A DNA stretch of 64,000 nt from a virus. Below are positions 61,401 through 64,000 of the stretch, in pieces. Position 1 is the first letter of the stretch; each line of letters begins with the position of its first letter. The stretch spans positions 1 to 64,000 of IMG/VR virus record IMGVR_UViG_3300001533_003623. The stretch is one strand, 5' to 3'. The notes below the pieces were generated by a model that saw only the letters and a program-made list of their open reading frames with translations, had not been told where the DNA came from and ran no database searches. Both the position numbers and the translations under genes were made by a program.

Positions 61401-61981
61401 TGCCATCCAGCATGTACATTGCCATAGTCTTCGGCAAATTCTTGTGCTTGGGCAGATAATGTGTGCGTTAAACGATAAACGCCACCTTCTTCTTCTTCAA
61501 ACTTTACAGACCAGTTTTCGCTATGTTCAAGTTGTAAACTGTCGTCTTCTATTACAAGAGCATCCTGAAGTTCTAATTGTATGCTATATTGTGAAGTATG
61601 TGTCCAACGACCCGCTGGAAAATTCACACTAGTAACACGAGCACGCCATTTACGCACAACGCCGCTACAACCAACTACTTCAAACCAATGATAGTCTTGT
61701 CCAATAGCAAATAATTCCCTCATCCTATCTTGCATAGCCACAAGATTACTAAATGAATCACCACCAGTATCATCAGACGGATAGTCACTGCCTGTATAAA
61801 AATCTGGAGAAGAACTAAAGTCCCATCCTTTGGTGCCAACTAAAGTTCCGCTTAAAGTAACTGTATGAGATGAGCCAATAATAGAGCCATCAGCCGAACG
61901 AATAAAGCTCTTACCGAAATCTAATTCGGGCGCTGGAATAATTCGTTTGCCATTATATAGAATTGCTGTTTGTGCTGCCAT
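58433..61981 (-). CDS. Tail protein with ~250-aa tandem repeats, about 1182 aa
   Basis: The N-terminal 300 residues look like a phage tail/baseplate domain (LVAMQDRMRELFAIGQDYHW, then WRARVTSVNFPAGRWTH). The rest is a beta-rich, Cys-rich array: YGFDATLRSTSVT and YGFDAVLTSRSVT, followed by (W)QYEWDDDTGLGLV and QYDWDGDTGLGLV, lie exactly 750 bp apart. A partial third copy is further along. Paired cysteines are conserved between copies. ATGATG start after AGGGG. Probably an elongated virion fibre or tail spike component. Confidence 0.6.
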   Translation of the reverse strand: MAAQTAILYNGKRIIPAPELDFGKSFIRSADGSIIGSSHTVTLSGTLVGTKGWDFSSSPDFYTGSDYPSDDTGGDSFSNLVAMQDRMRELFAIGQDYHWFEVVGCSGVVRKWRARVTSVNFPAGRWTHTSQYSIQLELQDALVIEDDSLQLEHSENWSVKFEEEEGGVYRLTHTLSAQAQEFAEDYGNVHAGWQVAKTWVDTRLAGSDYTGNVPSTINNDIVFGSTGLNLVDYTAYDYTVERSIDEIGGTYSISETWTLAKDPVFKIWTTTLNQVRDGDTTVSIEGEFRSFLNRVSDTETDPTNANAALTAFNSWDAANSAYSLANTAYASHGCLTLSSCPVSRSITTTTELRGADTAFGQASRVVKFSYEFSDAASPADISLTTNVQTSLIGDCNTTVVINGNIQGHACGCDLTKFEQAQLAYNNINCDDEATSAYSGSGTLIKTSSSYTQNVTDGIIEFSCEFSDRGTEDGLREEKTTISWTCGELGSDGESKYKYSVDGSIQAYCSDVDIPEAPTPASYGFDATLRSTSVTTDEENRTVSWQYEWDDDTGLGLVDIVVEKSSGPENCDVIETKVSFSVEGNGCDSVSKLANAQSAIGSLSASLYAEPGSCQTYHNISTNRTQGTIEETYGFTTECDASVDITITTAIDNQYCDERESTTVEGNIVGNCFASGGAMVAAEAEFANYGVGAYATYGSLASSRISRNEKSGTISFTYDFREDTDVQEETITESWSCGDLASDGTSKTKYSVSGSIQGTCDGAMPSAPAPSTYGFDAVLTSRSVTSDADKKHISWQYDWDGDTGLGLVEITVDTSVGPDNCDVTNTTVEFSVTGTGCDSNTMIANARGALSSLDASDYAPSGSCQTSTQVRENLTRGSITKTYTFSTECDATLDLTITESYTTEECGEAQYNIEGQIQGLCFATGGAFAAAESLFGSHGVSAYSSYGCMVSSRVVKNERNGIINFTYDFKDCTSGYKHEQTVSVRHDEQGCCSEIVVSGTITPYCDASTGRAGQIAVTEAAWSTIAASLSSTASGLCSETIRLSGTQVTANKYNGQLTYTYTYKCCDTILSGVFDESITISREYGADVIAIVPILGRANGPLIQDKGTKTAEKFSVSIQATFPKECGVLTSKPSGITTEVEDIISGVSCSGSALNTYVESDRESWNPSTGRYTRDVTFVCEYC
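58930..60440 (-). repeat. Tandem coding repeat, period 750 bp
   Basis: The same short DNA string AGCATCA followed by AAAACCATA occurs at 60404 and 59654 (750 bp apart), and the encoded segments align over about 250 residues including Cys positions. A further degenerate copy continues towards 58930. Recent or selected duplication inside one tail gene. Confidence 0.7.
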
Positions 61982-61997
61982 CATAAACCCCTATGTC

Positions 61998-63101
61998 TTA
62001 CCATCCAAAAACATATAGTGCAGTTACGCCACTATCATAATCAATAGTATCAGGTATTGTCAATGTACAATTTGTAGATTCCACATATGCCCCAGATATA
62101 TATAGAGATGCATATGTATTAAGCAATGCATTGTTCTGTTGCATATACAACGGTATGCTATCTGATGCATCATATATTCCATTAATATATAGGTCTAGCT
62201 GTTCAGTGTCTAAATACATGCCTTTGATATACAGGTTGGCATAAGTATTTACTGAACCTATATTTGGATTCATTACTAATGTCAATATGTCAGAAGTATC
62301 ACCAACAGAAAGAGTATATAAAATAGATGAATTATCATCTGATATCATTCCATTGATATAACAACTAGCAAAAGTATTAGCAGGGAAGGTTGTGTGGGGA
62401 ATCACTAAAGTCAAAGACTCGTTAATATCAACCGTACTTAGAGTATACAGCGATATAAAAGTATTTAATTCACTTTTTCCACCAACAAATAAAGTACTAT
62501 GAATATCTACACCGTCTTGCTGCAAATACATAGGCATCGCTTGGCCGTACGGAACAAACCCACTCCAAAAACCAGGGGCCTTTACATATAGCGTTAAGCT
62601 CTCTGCTATTTGCTCATTGAAAATAAGTAGGTCTAAATGACCGCTCAAACGATTCATGCGCCCGTTCATAAAAAGCGTGTGCACACCGCTAAACGGAGCG
62701 GATGTTTGCGTGTTCATTAAAAACAGGGGCATCTCCTGCTCATATGATGGCGGTCCCATATACAGCGGTATGGATGACTGAACACCAAAAGTACCAGCGG
62801 TTCCAGTTTGCAAAAATAATGTAGCATAAGTATTGACTGCATTCACATGACCATGTATATAAAGCAAACAACTATTATTATGTATGCCTATACCATCTAC
62901 ATACAGAGACATAGACTCATTTATTGGTACTATTCCCTGCATATATAATGACATGAAAGAATTAAGTGCGCAGTGTGTTGCTATATACAAAGGTATGTCT
63001 TCAGAACTACCTGGAGACACCTGAATATACAAAGACATACTGTCATTGCATGAGTCTACACCAGATAGATATAGATTAAGTACATCGTTAATGTCTGCCA
63101 T
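61998..63101 (-). CDS. Tail protein with 17-18-residue LYxxG repeats, 367 aa
   Basis: The whole protein is a chain of short beta units of about 17-18 residues ending in L-Y-(I/M/V)-x-G or similar (for example ESMSLYVDG, NTYASLYISG, NTYANLYIKG, EQLDLYING), about 19 units. Such regular strands suggest a beta-solenoid or stacked-strand fibre. AGGAAAAC before ATG. Located between the tape-measure-like gene and the 1182-aa tail protein. Confidence 0.65.
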   Translation of the reverse strand: MADINDVLNLYLSGVDSCNDSMSLYIQVSPGSSEDIPLYIATHCALNSFMSLYMQGIVPINESMSLYVDGIGIHNNSCLLYIHGHVNAVNTYATLFLQTGTAGTFGVQSSIPLYMGPPSYEQEMPLFLMNTQTSAPFSGVHTLFMNGRMNRLSGHLDLLIFNEQIAESLTLYVKAPGFWSGFVPYGQAMPMYLQQDGVDIHSTLFVGGKSELNTFISLYTLSTVDINESLTLVIPHTTFPANTFASCYINGMISDDNSSILYTLSVGDTSDILTLVMNPNIGSVNTYANLYIKGMYLDTEQLDLYINGIYDASDSIPLYMQQNNALLNTYASLYISGAYVESTNCTLTIPDTIDYDSGVTALYVFGW

Positions 63102-63109
63102 GTGTTTTC

Positions 63110-64000
63110 CTATGCTATACCAAAACCAGTATCTCTAATTCTGTCACGTAAACGGTCAATCTCAGGACCAACAACTCCCATAACCATTTCACTAAATGCA
63201 TCACCGCTTTGTGTCAAGGTTTCGCCACCTTCTACCACAACAGTCACAGGTTGGTGAGTATGTGTTACTGAAATACGCACTTCTTGAGCCAACGCGTCAC
63301 GAATTTCTATGGCAGCACCACGCATTCTATCAGCAGCAACAGCAAATTCTGCCACAACCGTTGCAAGTTGAGTTGCACTTTGACCAAAGGAGGTTGCAGC
63401 GCTATTGAAATCACTCATTGCACCACTTAATGCGTTGGCAGACTCTATCATACCAGTGTTTGCAGTTCCGAAAGCGGCACTGATGTTTTCTGGCAAAGCT
63501 TCCGAACTAGCACTAAACTCTGACATGGTTTGTTGTAATGCGCCAACATTAGTAGCAAAATCAGATGAAAACTTGCTCAACATACTATTGACATCGGCAG
63601 TGTTCAGACTAAATTCAGTAGGCATACCACTAGTAGCAGTTTCCCATCGTGATATTGCATCATCTAAGGATGAAGTTAGGGCGTTTAAGTCAGCATCTAG
63701 TTTGATTTCTGTTGGGATAGTACTGATTGAATCTTCAAGTCTAGTAACCACACCATCAAAATTATCAGGAAAGGCTTCTAGTCGTTGTGCAGCATCGCTG
63801 AAGTCGTTTACGGTCTTCGTAAACTCTTGAGTAAAGTTCTTCATCGCGCTCTGAGCATCATCTGCCAGTAATAATGAGTATGAGCCACCCGCGCTTGTAG
63901 TATTGCTTTGGGCTACTCCACCGTCTTGATATCCTTGTACAACGCCACCTTTAGCAAGAGCTTGTACAACTGACCGAGACAATACAAATTCACCACCTTG
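63110..64000 (-). CDS. Tail tape-measure protein, C-terminal part (cut by window end)
   Basis: Reading in from the window edge the frame is open and starts with GGEFVLSRSVVQALAKGG, matching the conserved GGEFV-x-x-x-A/V-T/V tape-measure end motif. Then come about 200 residues of amphipathic coiled helix rich in Ala/Ser/Asp, and a last VTVVVEGGETL strand before the stop. A TTG at 63982 is not a plausible true start. The full protein extends beyond base 64000. Confidence 0.65.
   Translation of the reverse strand, partial: QGGEFVLSRSVVQALAKGGVVQGYQDGGVAQSNTTSAGGSYSLLLADDAQSAMKNFTQEFTKTVNDFSDAAQRLEAFPDNFDGVVTRLEDSISTIPTEIKLDADLNALTSSLDDAISRWETATSGMPTEFSLNTADVNSMLSKFSSDFATNVGALQQTMSEFSASSEALPENISAAFGTANTGMIESANALSGAMSDFNSAATSFGQSATQLATVVAEFAVAADRMRGAAIEIRDALAQEVRISVTHTHQPVTVVVEGGETLTQSGDAFSEMVMGVVGPEIDRLRDRIRDTGFGIA

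Larger units (their letters stand above)
2551..62388. repeat. Dispersed GCAGGGAAG motif, 12 exact copies
   Basis: Plus strand at 2551, 8378, 15365, 18068, 31270, 43639, 47732 and 62380; minus strand at 12877-12885, 25141-25149, 35722-35730 and 37824-37832. Most sites extend to TAAGCAGGGAAG. Near copies (one change) occur around 22814, 33730, 36019, 47869, 51974 and 62932. With about 40% GC, roughly 0.2 copies would be expected by chance in 64 kb on both strands. Confidence 0.8.

Noticed and set aside
63982-63984. TTG as the real start of the last leftward gene
   Set aside because: The frame is open to the window edge and the sequence before it (GGEFV) matches the interior of tape-measure proteins.

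Overview
The window is part of the genome of a large, AT-rich tailed dsDNA bacteriophage, probably much longer than 64 kb. It shows tightly packed genes with ATGA/TAATG overlaps, a complete phage replication and nucleotide toolkit, two sigma-like factors, eleven tRNAs, a large glycosyltransferase block and long tail genes. No integrase, repressor, CRISPR array or reverse transcriptase was seen. The host cannot be named. The promoters are of the sigma70 TTGACA/TATAAT type and no tRNA gene encodes its 3' CCA, so the host must add CCA.

Layout. 1-2.6 kb: two glycosyltransferases and three tiny genes, closed by a hairpin terminator. 2.6-6.1 kb: first tRNA group, with a 16-bp tandem repeat that reaches into tRNA-Ile, and a small release-factor-like (GGQ) gene split by an IS200/IS605 element. 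That element keeps tnpB but only the 3' end of tnpA. 6.1-11.9 kb: sigma-like factor, PD-(D/E)XK nuclease, Nudix-like protein, ThyX, ClpP-like protease, second sigma-like factor, a stand-alone glycine-rich protein and a membrane coiled-coil protein. 11.8-12.5 kb: second tRNA group behind a consensus promoter, with two long hairpins. 12.5-25.6 kb: dCMP deaminase, class II ribonucleotide reductase, T4-type RNA ligase and polynucleotide kinase/phosphatase, HNH nuclease, zinc-ribbon proteins and RecA. 25.6-38.8 kb: DnaB helicase with a class-3 intein in its P-loop, primase with a -1 frameshift signal, dNMP kinase, Cas4/RecB-like nuclease, and DNA polymerase III alpha split into two genes 2.5 kb apart. 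The second polymerase gene carries a mini-intein. The genes between the halves include a DnaQ-type exonuclease, a PQ-loop membrane protein and a macro-domain protein. 38.8-47.6 kb: glycan island with glycosyltransferases, a sulfotransferase-like protein, a nucleotidyltransferase and a methyltransferase-like protein. 48.1-51.8 kb: two probable mobile nucleases and a possible annealing protein. From about 50.2 kb to the end transcription is leftward and encodes tail proteins, ending inside a probable tape-measure gene.

How it fits together. dCMP deaminase, NrdJ, ThyX and dNMP kinase supply dNTPs. DnaB, primase, split DnaE, DnaQ and RecA replicate and recombine the genome. RNA ligase, PNKP and phage tRNAs can keep translation running if the host cuts tRNAs. 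Promoters share a TTGACA-16-TATAAT design. A 9-mer, GCAGGGAAG, recurs 12 times on both strands and in different reading frames, which points to a DNA- or RNA-level signal.
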